64,000 bases of DNA from Actinomadura sp. DC4 (lineage in GTDB: Bacteria > Actinomycetota > Actinomycetes > Streptosporangiales > Streptosporangiaceae). The position numbers and the translations under genes are program-made. Below, in pieces: positions 25,145-35,740 of the stretch. The notes under the pieces are model-generated. The model was not told the origin of the DNA. It was given only the letters and a program-made list of their open reading frames with translations, and did not search any database. The stretch is taken from assembly GCF_030406325.1 (NCBI RefSeq), contig NZ_JAUEQY010000001.1, forward strand, positions 496,001 to 560,000. The letters run 5' to 3'. Position 1 is the first letter of the stretch; every line of letters begins with the position of its first letter.

Positions 25145-25182
25145 GTTTCAGCCCGGAGTCCCGTGTATTACCTCGCCGCTAC
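25145..25182 (-). promoter_or_regulatory. GlnR-box-like site upstream of the nasC paralogue
   Basis: Minus-strand pattern GTAGC-n6-GTAAT-n6-GACTC-n6-GAAAC, identical in its pentamers to the site before the active nasC gene. The flanking bases from the nasC start to beyond the site are also homologous, so the promoter was duplicated with the gene. The paralogue is therefore likely to be expressed under the same nitrogen control. Confidence 0.6.
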
Positions 25183-25192
25183 AAGCCCTTCA

Positions 25193-26236
25193 CTACGCGG
25201 GTATGCGCAGCGTCTGGCGGGCCAGGCGGGTCACGCGGCCGGCGTCGATCTCGTGGCCCAGGCCCGGCTGGGTGAGGGGCACCGCGACCACGCCGCCGCT
25301 CACGCTCACCGGCGGGGACACGACCGCCGTGGAGGACGGCGTCTCGGTCAGGTCGCTCGGCAGGTCGCAGCCCGGCAGGCTGGCCAGCGCGACCGCCGCC
25401 GCCTGCCCGATGCCGAACCCGTCCGCGCCGCCGCACCAGGCCTCCCAGCCCGCCGCGAGGGCGCGGTCGTGCGCGCCGCGTGCGGCGGTCAGGCCGCCGA
25501 GCCGGCTGATGCGCAGGCCCAGCATCCGGCCGGCGTCCATCGCGATCGCGCTGTCGACCGTCTCGACGTCGGCCGGGTCCAGGCACACCGCGGTGCCGAC
25601 CTGGCACTGCAGCCGCGCGTGCGCGGCCAGGTCGTCGCCCGGGAACGGCCGCTCGATCGCGACCAGACCGTACGCGTCCATGGCGGCCAGCGCGCGAAGG
25701 TGCTCGGGCGCCTCGGTGTAGGCCTCGCCGGCGTCGGCCTGGAGCGCGAGCGCGGGGAACGCCCGGCGTACGGCGCGGACCGGCTCGACGTCGCAGCCGG
25801 GGTGCACCGCGAGGGTCACCCGCGTGTAGCCGGCCCCGATGAGGCGGCTGACGCGGGTCAGGAGCACGTCGAGCGCCGGTTCGGCGCTCAGCCGGGCGCC
25901 CGCCATGACCGAGGTGCGGGTGCCGCCGAGCGAGTGGGACAGCGGGCTGCCCTTACGGCGGCACCACAGGTCCCAGCACGCGATGTCGGCGGCCGAGGCC
26001 GCCGCGCCGCCGCCCAGCCCGCCGACGCCGGCGACCTCTTCGGGAAGCTCCCAGTCCAGGCCGAGCAGGGCCGGGCCGACGCGCTCCTCGATGTCGGCCC
26101 AGCAGAGGTCGGAGCCGGCCACCTCGCCCCAGCCGGCGACGCCGTCCTCACCGACGACCCGGACGAGAATGCTCTCCGGGCGCCGGCCGCGCGGCATCGC
26201 CATGCGGTAGGCCTCGAACCCCTGGATGCGGGGCAT
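25193..26236 (-). CDS. Enolase-superfamily protein of the mandelate racemase/muconate lactonizing (MenC-like) group, altered active site
   Basis: 347 residues from ATG 26236 (ribosome site GAGGA 8 bases upstream; a farther ATG at 26275 lacks one). It has the capping domain and TIM barrel of o-succinylbenzoate synthase/N-acylamino acid racemase relatives, and the DLTETPSST motif near the C-terminus. Metal ligands are kept as Asp168, Glu195 and Asp220. The catalytic KxK pair is replaced by Thr141 and Ala143, and the Lys on the opposite face by Arg242. Ordinary racemase or OSBS chemistry is therefore unlikely. Alone between nasC2 and guaB1. Confidence 0.82.
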   Translation of the reverse strand: MPRIQGFEAYRMAMPRGRRPESILVRVVGEDGVAGWGEVAGSDLCWADIEERVGPALLGLDWELPEEVAGVGGLGGGAAASAADIACWDLWCRRKGSPLSHSLGGTRTSVMAGARLSAEPALDVLLTRVSRLIGAGYTRVTLAVHPGCDVEPVRAVRRAFPALALQADAGEAYTEAPEHLRALAAMDAYGLVAIERPFPGDDLAAHARLQCQVGTAVCLDPADVETVDSAIAMDAGRMLGLRISRLGGLTAARGAHDRALAAGWEAWCGGADGFGIGQAAAVALASLPGCDLPSDLTETPSSTAVVSPPVSVSGGVVAVPLTQPGLGHEIDAGRVTRLARQTLRIPA

Positions 26237-26304
26237 GTCACCGTCCTCGACTCGACGTCCCTTCCTATGATCCACCCGTCACGGCGATGCTCGGGCACTG
26301 ACGG

Positions 26305-27759
<1,455 letters not shown>

Positions 27760-27825
27760 TCATCTGGGCGAATGACCTGAAAAGCGGCCATCATCCATTC
27801 TGATGGATACCCGCGAGTGCGCGGT

Positions 27826-28653
27826 TCAACGAGCGGCGAGCAGCTCGGAGACCTTGACGAGCCGCAGGCCCCGTGATCGCAGGCCGGTGATGATGCCCGG
27901 CAGGGCGGCGTGCGTCTCCGGCGCCGTGGGCGCTCCGTTCAGGTGCATGACGACGATCGAGCCGCCCCTGGCCTCCCTGAGGACCGTACGGGTGATCGCG
28001 TGCGGGTCGTGGCCGAACGCGTCGCCGCTGATGACGTCCCACTGCACGGGCGTCACTCCCGCCGCGAGGACCGCACGCACCGCGGAGGCGTCGTGGCACC
28101 CGCCGGGGAAGCGGAAGTAGGGCGTGTGGCCGGGCACGTGCCCGTCGAGGACCGCGGCGGCGCGCCGTACGTCCGCGGTCCGCTTCCCCCGGGGCAGCAC
28201 GGGCAGGCCGTAACACGGCGCGGCGAAGGCGCTGTGCTCGTAGGAGTGGTCGCCGAACTCCAGCAGCGGGTCGGCGGCCAGCGTCCTGGTCACGCCCGGG
28301 TACCGCTTGATCCACAGCCCGGTGGCGAAGATCGTCGCGGGCGTGCGCGTGGCGTCGAGGACCTTGACGATCCGGCGGTCGTAGGAGGACTTGATGCGCC
28401 CGGCGTCGAGCGAGCGCCACATGCCGTGCGTCATGTCGGCGTCGAAGGTCAGCGCCACCAGGCCCGTGCCGCGCGCCCCGTGGAACACCAGGCGGTGCGG
28501 GTGCGGCGCCACGGCCGGGCGGCGCCGCGCCACCGGGACGGGCCGGGCGCGGACCGGCGGTCGCGCCTCCGCGTGGGTGCGGATCTCCGCCCGGTCCGCG
28601 GAGCCGGCGACCGCCACGAGAAGCAGCGCGCCGGCGAGATGTCGCCATCGCAT
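27826..28653 (-). CDS. Polysaccharide deacetylase (NodB family), secreted or membrane-anchored
   Basis: 275 residues. The N-terminus (RWRHLAGALLLVAVAG) is a signal peptide or anchor. NodB motifs: LTFDADMTHGM (catalytic Asp pair, motif 1), FGDHSYEHSAF (metal His pair, motif 2), RFPGGCHD (motif 3), DVISGDAFG, and IVVMHLNG with the catalytic His of motif 5. It removes acetyl groups from peptidoglycan or another surface polysaccharide outside the cell. ATG 28653 is chosen because the signal peptide then begins directly; the frame stays open up to 28731. The GuaB1 gene lies upstream of its end, not in operon. Confidence 0.88.
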   Translation of the reverse strand: MRWRHLAGALLLVAVAGSADRAEIRTHAEARPPVRARPVPVARRRPAVAPHPHRLVFHGARGTGLVALTFDADMTHGMWRSLDAGRIKSSYDRRIVKVLDATRTPATIFATGLWIKRYPGVTRTLAADPLLEFGDHSYEHSAFAAPCYGLPVLPRGKRTADVRRAAAVLDGHVPGHTPYFRFPGGCHDASAVRAVLAAGVTPVQWDVISGDAFGHDPHAITRTVLREARGGSIVVMHLNGAPTAPETHAALPGIITGLRSRGLRLVKVSELLAAR

Positions 28654-28862
28654 CCGCACAGTGTGACGGGCGAGCGAGCCGCCGCCGGAAGGGGGGCGGA
28701 TGCGGCGAATGACAACCTTTCCTGTCTTCACCGTTGACCATGAGTGATTTCTTCATGCGACACTTGTTTCTGAGCTGAGCTAAGGATCTTGCCGGCGCCC
28801 TCGCACGGCGCTGCCTCCGGTGCCGTGCGGGCAGGTCGGGAACCCCTCGCTGAGAGGCATGC

Positions 28863-31838
28863 ATGCAGGTCAGGCTCTTGGGTCCGGTGGAGCTGTGGGA
28901 CGGCGCCGCCTCCGTCCCGATCGGCCCACGCGCCCGGGCCGTGCTGGCCGCGCTCTCGCTCGACCCCGGCCGCGTCCGCAGCGTGGACCGGTTGATCGAG
29001 GCCGTGTGGGGCGAGCGCGCGCCCACGACCGCGACGGCGCAGATCCAGGCGTGCGTCTCGTCGCTGCGCCGCGCCTGGCGCGTGGCCGACCCCGGCGGCG
29101 AGCCCGTGCGCGACGTGATCGTGACCGTCCCACCGGGCTACGTCCTGCGCACCGACCGGGTCGACCTCCTGGAGTTCGAGCGCCGGCTGGAGGCCGCACG
29201 CGGTCTCGACCCGGCCCGTGCCTCGGAGGAGCTGCGCGCCGCGCTCGGCCTGTGGCGCGGGCCCGCGCTCGGCGGGCTGCCCGGCCTGGCCGCGGAGGCG
29301 GCGCGCCTCGAGGAACGGCGGCTGACCGCGATCGAGGAGCGCATCGACGCCGACCTGTCCCTCGGCCGCGCCGGCGACCTCATCCCCGAGGTGGTCTCCC
29401 TGGTGGCCGCACACCCGCTCCGCGAGCGCTTCCGCGGTCAGCTGATGCGCGCCCTGCACCGCGCCGGCCGCCGCTCCGAGGCGCTCGACGCCTACCAGGA
29501 CGCGCGCGACACCATGGTCGGCGAACTGGGCCTCGAACCCGGCCCCGACCTGCGGCGCATTCAGCAGTCCATCCTCGCCGACGACACGGCCGCGACCGCC
29601 TCCGGCGAGCCGGTGCCCCTCGCCGGGCCCTCGCCGCTGCCGCCCGACATCGCCGACTTCACCGGCCGCGCCAAGCAGGTCGCCGAGATCGCCGGCACGC
29701 TGACCTGGCGCCCGGAGCCGTACGGCGCGGTGCCGATCATCGCGATCAGCGGACGCGGCGGTGTCGGCAAGACCACACTCGCCGTGCACGTCGCGCACCG
29801 GCTGCGCCGGGAGTTCCCCGACGGCCGCCTGTACGTCGGGCTGCGCGGCTCCGAGGCCAGCCCCGCCGACCCGGCCGACATCCTCGGCCGGCTGCTGCGC
29901 AGGCTCGGCGTCGACGGCGCGGCCATCCCCGGCGACCCCGACGAGCGCGCCGACCTCTTCCGCGCCCGCCTCGACGGGCGGCGGGCCCTCATCGTGCTCG
30001 ACAACGCCGCGGACGAGCGCCAGGTGCGCCCCCTGCTGCCGGGCAGCCCGCTGTGCGCGGTCATCGTCACCTCCCGGCGCCGCCTGACCGGCCTGGCCGG
30101 CGCCACGCGCATCGAGCTGGACGCCTTCGAACCGGCCCAGGCGGCCGAGCTCCTCACCCGGGTCGCCGGCGCCGAACGCGTCGCCGCCGAGCCGGAGGCG
30201 GCCGATCGCGTCGCCGCGCTGTGCGACCGGCTGCCGCTGGCCCTGCGCATCGCCGCCGCGCGCCTGGCCGCCCGCCCGCACTGGACCCTCGACCGTCTCG
30301 CCCGCCGCCTCGCCGACGAGCACCGCCGCCTCGACGAGCTGGTCCATGCCGACCTGGAGATCCGCGGCAGCCTCGCGCTCGGCCACCGCGGCCTGTCGGC
30401 CGGCGCCCAGCGGGCGTTCCGGCTGCTCGGCATGCTGGAGGTGGCCGACTTCGCCGCGTGGACCGCGGCGGCGCTGGTCGACGTGCCCATGCCGGAGGGC
30501 GAGGACCTCGTCGAGGAGCTCGTCGACGCCCGGCTGCTGGAGGTGGCCGGACGCGACGCGACCGACCAGCCGCGCTTCCGCTTCCACGACCTGCTGCGCG
30601 TGTACGCGCACGAGCGCGCCCTGGCCGAGGAGCCGCCCGCCGAGCGCCGGGCCGCGCTGGGCCGGGCGCTGTCGGCCTGGCTGGCACTTGCCGACGAGGC
30701 CGAGCGGCGGCTGCCCAACTGCTACTACGCGCCGCTGTCCGGCGACGCCCCCCGCACACCGCTCGACCCGGAGATCACCGAGGCCCTGCTGCGCGACCCG
30801 CTCGCCTGGTTCGAGGCCGAGCGCTCCGCGATCACCGTCATGGTCGGCCAGGCGCGTACGGCGGGCCTGCCCGGGTTCTGCTGGGAGCTCGCCAGCGCCA
30901 GCCTGCCGTTCTTCGAGTTCTGCGGCGACGTGGTCGAGTGGCGCCGCTGCTGCGACGACGCGCTGGCGGCGGCCCGCGAGTCCGGCGACCTGCGGGGGGA
31001 GGCGGCGTCGGAGATCAACCTCGGCGCGATGCTGTACGTCCAGAGCGAGTTCGGGGAGTCCCGCGGGCACTTCGAGCGCGCGGGCGCGCTGTGCGAGCGC
31101 ATCGGCGACGGCTACGGCCGGGCCGGCGCGCTCTGCGGGGTGGCCGCCACGGTCCGCATCAACGGCGACCCGGAGGCGTCCCGGCCTCTGTGGGCGGGCG
31201 CCCTGCGCCTGTTCGGCGAGCTCGGCGACCGGCGCGCCGAGGCGTACGCCGTGGAGGGCCTGGGGATGTGCGACCTCGACCAGGGCCGCGCCGAGCCGGC
31301 GCGGGCGCGTTTCGAGGAGATGCTGCGGCTCTACCAGAGCGCGGGCAACGCCATGGGCGAGGCGCACGCGCTGCGCCGCATCGCGACGGTCGAGCTGGAG
31401 CTGGGCCGCCACTCCGAGGCGCTGCGGCTGCTCGAGAAGGCGCTGCCGACGTTCCGCGCCATCGGCGACCGGCTGAGCGAGGCCGTGGTCCAGATGAGGA
31501 TGGGTGAGTGCCTGGTCCGGCAGAAGCGCCACGACGAAGCGAGGCCGCTGCTCGATCTCGTGATGACGACTTTTCGCGATGTCGGCTGGCGCACGTGTGA
31601 AGGGCATGTGCTGCGGCTGGCCGGCGAGATGCTTCTGGCCGACGGTGACGCCGACTCGGCGGCCGTCCAGCTGGACGAGTCACTGCGGATCTTCCGCGAT
31701 CTCCAGGAGTCTCTGGACGTCGCCGAGACCCTTCGCTGTCTTGCCGACACACATGCGGCGAAAGGGGACGAAGAGGCGGCTTTGGCTGCCCGAGACGAGG
31801 CCCGGGAAATCCTTGCTGAATTGGGACGCGAGTTCTAA
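28863..31838 (+). CDS. SARP/AfsR-type regulator: BTAD, NB-ARC ATPase and TPR repeats
   Basis: 991 residues. An OmpR-like DNA-binding domain (1-95; LSLDPGRVRSVDRLIEAVW, TVPPGYVLRT), a BTAD domain (about 100-240), an NB-ARC STAND NTPase (Walker A GRGGVGKTTLA about 297-307; Walker B ALIVLDNA about 377) and a C-terminal array of tetratricopeptide repeats (about 660-980). This is the architecture of AfsR and cluster activators. No secondary metabolite genes are in the window, so its regulon is not local. ATG 28863 follows GAGAGG. Transcribed divergently from the deacetylase gene. Confidence 0.94.
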   Translation: MQVRLLGPVELWDGAASVPIGPRARAVLAALSLDPGRVRSVDRLIEAVWGERAPTTATAQIQACVSSLRRAWRVADPGGEPVRDVIVTVPPGYVLRTDRVDLLEFERRLEAARGLDPARASEELRAALGLWRGPALGGLPGLAAEAARLEERRLTAIEERIDADLSLGRAGDLIPEVVSLVAAHPLRERFRGQLMRALHRAGRRSEALDAYQDARDTMVGELGLEPGPDLRRIQQSILADDTAATASGEPVPLAGPSPLPPDIADFTGRAKQVAEIAGTLTWRPEPYGAVPIIAISGRGGVGKTTLAVHVAHRLRREFPDGRLYVGLRGSEASPADPADILGRLLRRLGVDGAAIPGDPDERADLFRARLDGRRALIVLDNAADERQVRPLLPGSPLCAVIVTSRRRLTGLAGATRIELDAFEPAQAAELLTRVAGAERVAAEPEAADRVAALCDRLPLALRIAAARLAARPHWTLDRLARRLADEHRRLDELVHADLEIRGSLALGHRGLSAGAQRAFRLLGMLEVADFAAWTAAALVDVPMPEGEDLVEELVDARLLEVAGRDATDQPRFRFHDLLRVYAHERALAEEPPAERRAALGRALSAWLALADEAERRLPNCYYAPLSGDAPRTPLDPEITEALLRDPLAWFEAERSAITVMVGQARTAGLPGFCWELASASLPFFEFCGDVVEWRRCCDDALAAARESGDLRGEAASEINLGAMLYVQSEFGESRGHFERAGALCERIGDGYGRAGALCGVAATVRINGDPEASRPLWAGALRLFGELGDRRAEAYAVEGLGMCDLDQGRAEPARARFEEMLRLYQSAGNAMGEAHALRRIATVELELGRHSEALRLLEKALPTFRAIGDRLSEAVVQMRMGECLVRQKRHDEARPLLDLVMTTFRDVGWRTCEGHVLRLAGEMLLADGDADSAAVQLDESLRIFRDLQESLDVAETLRCLADTHAAKGDEEAALAARDEAREILAELGREF

Positions 31839-32036
31839 CCCCATGATCCCGGACGTTGCCATGCCGATGGCCGAGGAACCGCACGGCTTTCGGCACCGAC
31901 GCCGCGCCACACCGACAGATCCGTGGTCCTTGCGCGGACGTACACGAACAACGCTCCGTTTTCGCGACGAAGACGTCAGTAATGAAATGATCATGCAAGC
32001 GAATGCAGGAACATACAGGCCCTGAGGAGGACCCCC

Positions 32037-32927
32037 GTGCTGGATGCGGTCGACGCTGTGCTCGTACGCGAGCTACAGCGGGATGGGAGGGCGACCTTCC
32101 AGGCGCTCGCCGACCGTGTGGGGCTGTCGCGCACGGCAGTGCGCACGCGCGTACAGCATCTTCTGGATTCGGGGATCGTGCGCGTGGTCGGAATCGTGCA
32201 CGCGTCCGTGATCGGCACCGGCGCCATCGGCCATCTTTTCGTCGATGTCGACGGTCCGGCCCGGCACGTCGTGGACGCCGTCGCGAGAAAGTCGGCGGCC
32301 TGGTTCGCGGCCCTGTCCACCGGGGCGCACGCGGTCGTCGCGGAGGTACGCGTCCGCGACGACGCGACGCTCGCCCAGGAGGTCGATGGCGTCCGGTCAC
32401 TACCGGGAGTGCGAGGCGTGGAGGTATTCCGCGTCATCTCCGTGGTGAAGGACGCGCACTCGGTCGTCACCGAACTGCCCGACGTATCCCTCGATGAAAT
32501 TGATTGGCGGCTGTTGCGCGAACTCACGCGCGACGGCCGGACCCCCTACACGCGTTTGGCCGAGGTCGTCGGCCTGTCCCAGGCGGCGACCCGCGCACGT
32601 GCCGTACGGCTGATGCGCACCGGAGTGATCCACGTGAGCGGCATCGTCGACTCGCGCGCGCTCGGCTCCGGCGAACTCGCCGGGGTGGGCGTACGCGTCT
32701 CGTCGGACGTGGACACGGCCGCCGGCAGAATCGCGAGACTCTCCGGCATCAACTACGTGGTCACCGGCTTCGGCCGTTACGACCTCGTGTGCGGAATCGA
32801 CGCCACGTCCCGTGACCTGCTGCTGAGCACCCTCGAAGCGGTCCGCGCGGTGCCCGGTGTCTGGGTCGGCGAGTCCTGGCACCACCTGGATGTGGTGAAG
32901 CAGACCTACGGCGCCGACCTGGACTGA
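32037..32927 (+). CDS. Lrp/AsnC family regulator with two tandem HTH-RAM units
   Basis: 296 residues, about twice the size of a single Lrp/AsnC protein. Unit 1: HTH (about 5-50; QALADRVGLSRTAVRTRVQHL) and ligand-binding RAM domain (to about 140). Unit 2: HTH (about 150-200; TRLAEVVGLSQAATRARAVRLM) and RAM (about 205-290; YVVTGFGRYDLVCGI). GTG 32037 has the strong ribosome site GAGGAGGA. Lrp proteins sense amino acids or other small molecules and bind DNA as oligomers. The neighbouring AT-rich stretch 31978-32020 before the gene may be its own control region. Regulon unknown. Confidence 0.93.
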   Translation: MLDAVDAVLVRELQRDGRATFQALADRVGLSRTAVRTRVQHLLDSGIVRVVGIVHASVIGTGAIGHLFVDVDGPARHVVDAVARKSAAWFAALSTGAHAVVAEVRVRDDATLAQEVDGVRSLPGVRGVEVFRVISVVKDAHSVVTELPDVSLDEIDWRLLRELTRDGRTPYTRLAEVVGLSQAATRARAVRLMRTGVIHVSGIVDSRALGSGELAGVGVRVSSDVDTAAGRIARLSGINYVVTGFGRYDLVCGIDATSRDLLLSTLEAVRAVPGVWVGESWHHLDVVKQTYGADLD

Positions 32928-32975
32928 CCCCCACCTTCGCCTGCGACGGCACGCCTGGCGCGCCGCGTCGGCCAG

Positions 32976-33045
32976 GGCCTGTCTCGAAGTCCCGCTGTCC
33001 TGCTGCGCGGCGCTCGCGACGGACGGGGACCTCGAGACAGGTCCC
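32976..33045. repeat. Long imperfect inverted repeat (hairpin or small mobile-element remnant)
   Basis: Left arm beginning near 32976 (GGCCTGTCTCGAAGTCCC) and right arm ending near 33045 (GGGGACCTCGAGACAGGTCC) are inverted copies with few mismatches, separated by about 30 bases. A transcribed hairpin of this size would make a rho-independent terminator for the AsnC gene, but the arms also look like the ends of a miniature inverted-repeat element. I could not identify target-site duplications, so the two readings remain open. Confidence 0.5.
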
Positions 33046-33114
33046 AGGCGAATGTCCGTGCCGATTCCGGCTATGTCCAGGACTGGGCACGGCGCATTGC
33101 CATACCGTCGAGCC

Positions 33115-33975
33115 ATGAATTTGCGGCAGCTGCGCTATGTCGTGGCGACCGCCGACCACGGCACCATGACCGCGGCGGCGCAGGCCCTGTTCGTCGCTCA
33201 GCCGGCACTCTCGCGGGCGATCCGCGAACTCGAGCGTGAGCTGGGCGTCGAGCTCTTCGCCCGTGCGGGCCGGGGCGTCGCGCTCACCGAGGCCGGCGAG
33301 CACATCGTGCGGTACGCACGCGACGCCCTGGAGGCCGTCGACGCGATCGAGGCGTTCTCGGCCGCGCCCGCCGGCGGCCGGCCGGGGGAGCTGCGGGTCG
33401 CCTCGACCTCGACCCTCGAGCCGGAGCTGACCGCGCGGCTGCTGCCGGAGTTCGCCCGCGAACAGCCGGCGACGAGGATCCGCGTGATCCGCTGCGACGG
33501 CCGGGAGTCGGTCGGCGCGGCGGTACGCGACGGCCGGGCCGACCTGGCGCTGACGGACCTTCCGGTGCCGGGCGATCTGGCCGCACACCCGCTGGAGCAG
33601 CGCGAGATCGTCCTGGTCTCGCCGCCGAGCCTGAGCCTGCGCGAGCCGGTCCCGCTGTCGGCCCTGGAGGGCCTGCGGCTGGTCATGCCGGCCCGGGGCA
33701 GCGCCCGCCGGAGCGAGCTGGACGGGGTCCTGTCGCGCATCGGCGTCCGCCCGGTCCCGGCGGTGGAGTCCAACGAGCGGGGCTCGTGGCTGGCCTGGGT
33801 ACGCGCGGGGGTCGGGTCGCTGATGTGGTACCGCAACCAGATGGAGGCCGTGGACGGCCTGGCGGTCCGCTCGTTCATGCCCCCGATCACGACGACGATC
33901 GGCTTAGTCCACGTAAGACGCCCGCTACCCCCGATCGCCCGCGAGTTCCTGGCCTTCGCCAAGAGCCGCGGCTGA
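33115..33975 (+). CDS. LysR family transcriptional regulator
   Basis: 286 residues. N-terminal winged HTH (1-60; MNLRQLRYVVATADHGTMTA, AQPALSRAIRELERELGVELFAR) and a substrate-binding domain (about 90-286) shaped like a periplasmic binding protein. ATG 33115 gives the conserved MNLRQLRY start; there is no strong ribosome site. LysR regulators usually respond to a pathway intermediate and often act on a divergent neighbour, but here the upstream gene faces the same way. The DHA2 exporter downstream converges with it. Confidence 0.92.
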   Translation: MNLRQLRYVVATADHGTMTAAAQALFVAQPALSRAIRELERELGVELFARAGRGVALTEAGEHIVRYARDALEAVDAIEAFSAAPAGGRPGELRVASTSTLEPELTARLLPEFAREQPATRIRVIRCDGRESVGAAVRDGRADLALTDLPVPGDLAAHPLEQREIVLVSPPSLSLREPVPLSALEGLRLVMPARGSARRSELDGVLSRIGVRPVPAVESNERGSWLAWVRAGVGSLMWYRNQMEAVDGLAVRSFMPPITTTIGLVHVRRPLPPIAREFLAFAKSRG

Positions 33976-34187
33976 CCCCGCATCCCCCCTACGGACCTCC
34001 CGCGCGCCGCGTACCGGGATGGCCATGTGCGTTCGCACTGCTCGCGAGCTGCTCGCCGGGCTCCCCGGACCGCTCGCCGCGACCTTTCTTCCGGCCGTGC
34101 ACCTCCGCTTCCCGGCGTTCGCCGAGAGCCGCGGCCGTCCCCGCATTCAGTACCCCGCGAACCTCCGGCCCGCGAACGCGCCGGCGG

Positions 34188-35720
34188 TCAGGCTCCGAGG
34201 GCTGGCTGGCGGGCGGTGCCGGGCTCCAGGGGCGGTGCGCCGACCGGGCAGTTGAAGTCGCACTCCGGGGAGGCCGTGGCCTGGCCCGGGCGCAGGACGT
34301 CGTCGTGGACGATGAGGAAGGTCAGGACCGCGCTCACCAGCAGGAGTGTTGCCGCGATGAGCATCGCGCGGTGGAAGCCGTCGTTGAAGACGCCGGGGTC
34401 GTTGTAGGCGGTGCCGGTCAGGCCGACGGCGGGCGGGATGCCCGCCACGGCGAGGAGTCCGGCCGCGCGGGCGACCGCGTTGTTCACCCCGCTCGCCACC
34501 CCCGCGTGCTGGATGTCGGCGGTGGCCAGCACCGTCGCGGTGAGCGGGGCGACGATCATGGACAGTCCCAGGCCGAACACCACGGCCGCCGGTAGGACGT
34601 CCGCGACGTAGGAGGCGTGCGGGCCGATGCGGAACGTCAGTGCCATCCCGGCGGCGGCCAGGACCAGCCCGGCCGACATCGGATAGCGCGGGCCGACCCG
34701 CTGGGCCAGCGCACCCATACGGGAGGACAGCAACAGCATCAGGATCGTCACCGGCAACAGCCCGGTGCCCGCGACGATGGGGGAGTAGCCCGCCACGACC
34801 TGCAGATCCACCACGAGCAGGAAGAACTGCACGCTCATGCCGCCGTACACGACGAACGTCACGATGTTGACCGCGGTGAACTGCCGGGACCGGAAGATGC
34901 CCAGCGGGAGCATCGGACTCGCGCCCCGCCCGCCGGAGCGGCGGCGTTCGACCAGGACGAACGCGACGCCCGCCGCCACGCCGATCACGGCCGCGAGCAC
35001 GACGGGCACCTTGGAGCCGCTCTTGGCGGGCGCCTCGGTGAGGGCGTAGGTCAGCCCGGCGAGCGTGAGGGCGGCGAGCACCGCCCCGAGGACGTCGAAG
35101 CCGTGGTGCTCGGACTCGTCGCGGCTCTCCGGGACGTGCCGGGCCGCCACGATCACGACGAGGACCGCGAGCGGGAGGTTGAGCAGGAAGGCCCAGCGCC
35201 AGCCCGCCGCGGCGATCAGCCAGCCGCCCAGGAACGGCCCGATCGCGCCCGCGACGCCGCCGAGGCCGGACCAGGCGCCGATCGCCCGTGGCCGGTCCGC
35301 GGGCGTGAAGGACGCCTGGATGATCGCGAGTGAGCCCGGGGTCAGCAGCGCGCCGCCGATGCCCTGCAGGGCGCGGGAGGCGATCAGCACGCCGATGTTC
35401 GGCGCGAGCCCGCAGAGCGCGGAGGCGACCGCGAACCAGATCACGCCGATCATGAAGACCCGGCGGCGGCCGAAGCGGTCGCCGAGCGAGCCGCCGAGAA
35501 GGATCAGGCCCGCGAGCGTGAGCGTGTAGGCGTTGACCGTCCACTGCAGGCCCGCGAGAGAGGCACCGAACTGCCGGCCGATGCGCGGGAGCGCCACGTT
35601 GACGATCGTGGCGTCCAGCATCGCCAGACTGGAGCCGAGCACCGTTGCCGCCAGGACCCACCGGCCGCTGGCCTCGGAGAGACGCAGCGGCGACGAGGGC
35701 GGACTCTGAGGAGACGACAC
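34188..35720 (-). CDS. DHA2-family MFS drug exporter (EmrB/QacA type)
   Basis: 510 residues with about 14 membrane segments. Motif LDATIVNVALPRIG (motif D1) near residue 35-48, WTVNAYTLTLAGLILLGGSLGDRFGRRRVF (motif A), and RALQGIGGALLTPGSLAII (motif C) are typical of 14-TM drug:H+ antiporters. It is expected to export hydrophobic toxic compounds. GTG at 35720 is the start; no strong ribosome site. The flanking LysR regulator converges on it, so co-regulation by that gene is uncertain. Confidence 0.92.
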   Translation of the reverse strand: MSSPQSPPSSPLRLSEASGRWVLAATVLGSSLAMLDATIVNVALPRIGRQFGASLAGLQWTVNAYTLTLAGLILLGGSLGDRFGRRRVFMIGVIWFAVASALCGLAPNIGVLIASRALQGIGGALLTPGSLAIIQASFTPADRPRAIGAWSGLGGVAGAIGPFLGGWLIAAAGWRWAFLLNLPLAVLVVIVAARHVPESRDESEHHGFDVLGAVLAALTLAGLTYALTEAPAKSGSKVPVVLAAVIGVAAGVAFVLVERRRSGGRGASPMLPLGIFRSRQFTAVNIVTFVVYGGMSVQFFLLVVDLQVVAGYSPIVAGTGLLPVTILMLLLSSRMGALAQRVGPRYPMSAGLVLAAAGMALTFRIGPHASYVADVLPAAVVFGLGLSMIVAPLTATVLATADIQHAGVASGVNNAVARAAGLLAVAGIPPAVGLTGTAYNDPGVFNDGFHRAMLIAATLLLVSAVLTFLIVHDDVLRPGQATASPECDFNCPVGAPPLEPGTARQPALGA

Positions 35721-35740
35721 CCCGTCATGGTCGCATGCCG

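Noticed and set aside
27793-27808. ATCCAT-TCTG-ATGGAT inverted repeat between guaB1 and deacetylase genes
   Set aside because: Six-base arms near the expected frequency; not supported by a second copy or clear promoter context.
28728-31607. 959-codon minus-strand frame opposite the SARP gene
   Set aside because: Antisense of the SARP/NB-ARC/TPR gene, Gly/Arg/Gln-rich and without recognisable motifs.
28863-31838. SARP regulator as marker of a biosynthetic gene cluster in the window
   Set aside because: No polyketide, peptide or terpene synthase genes flank it; neighbouring genes are regulators and housekeeping enzymes.
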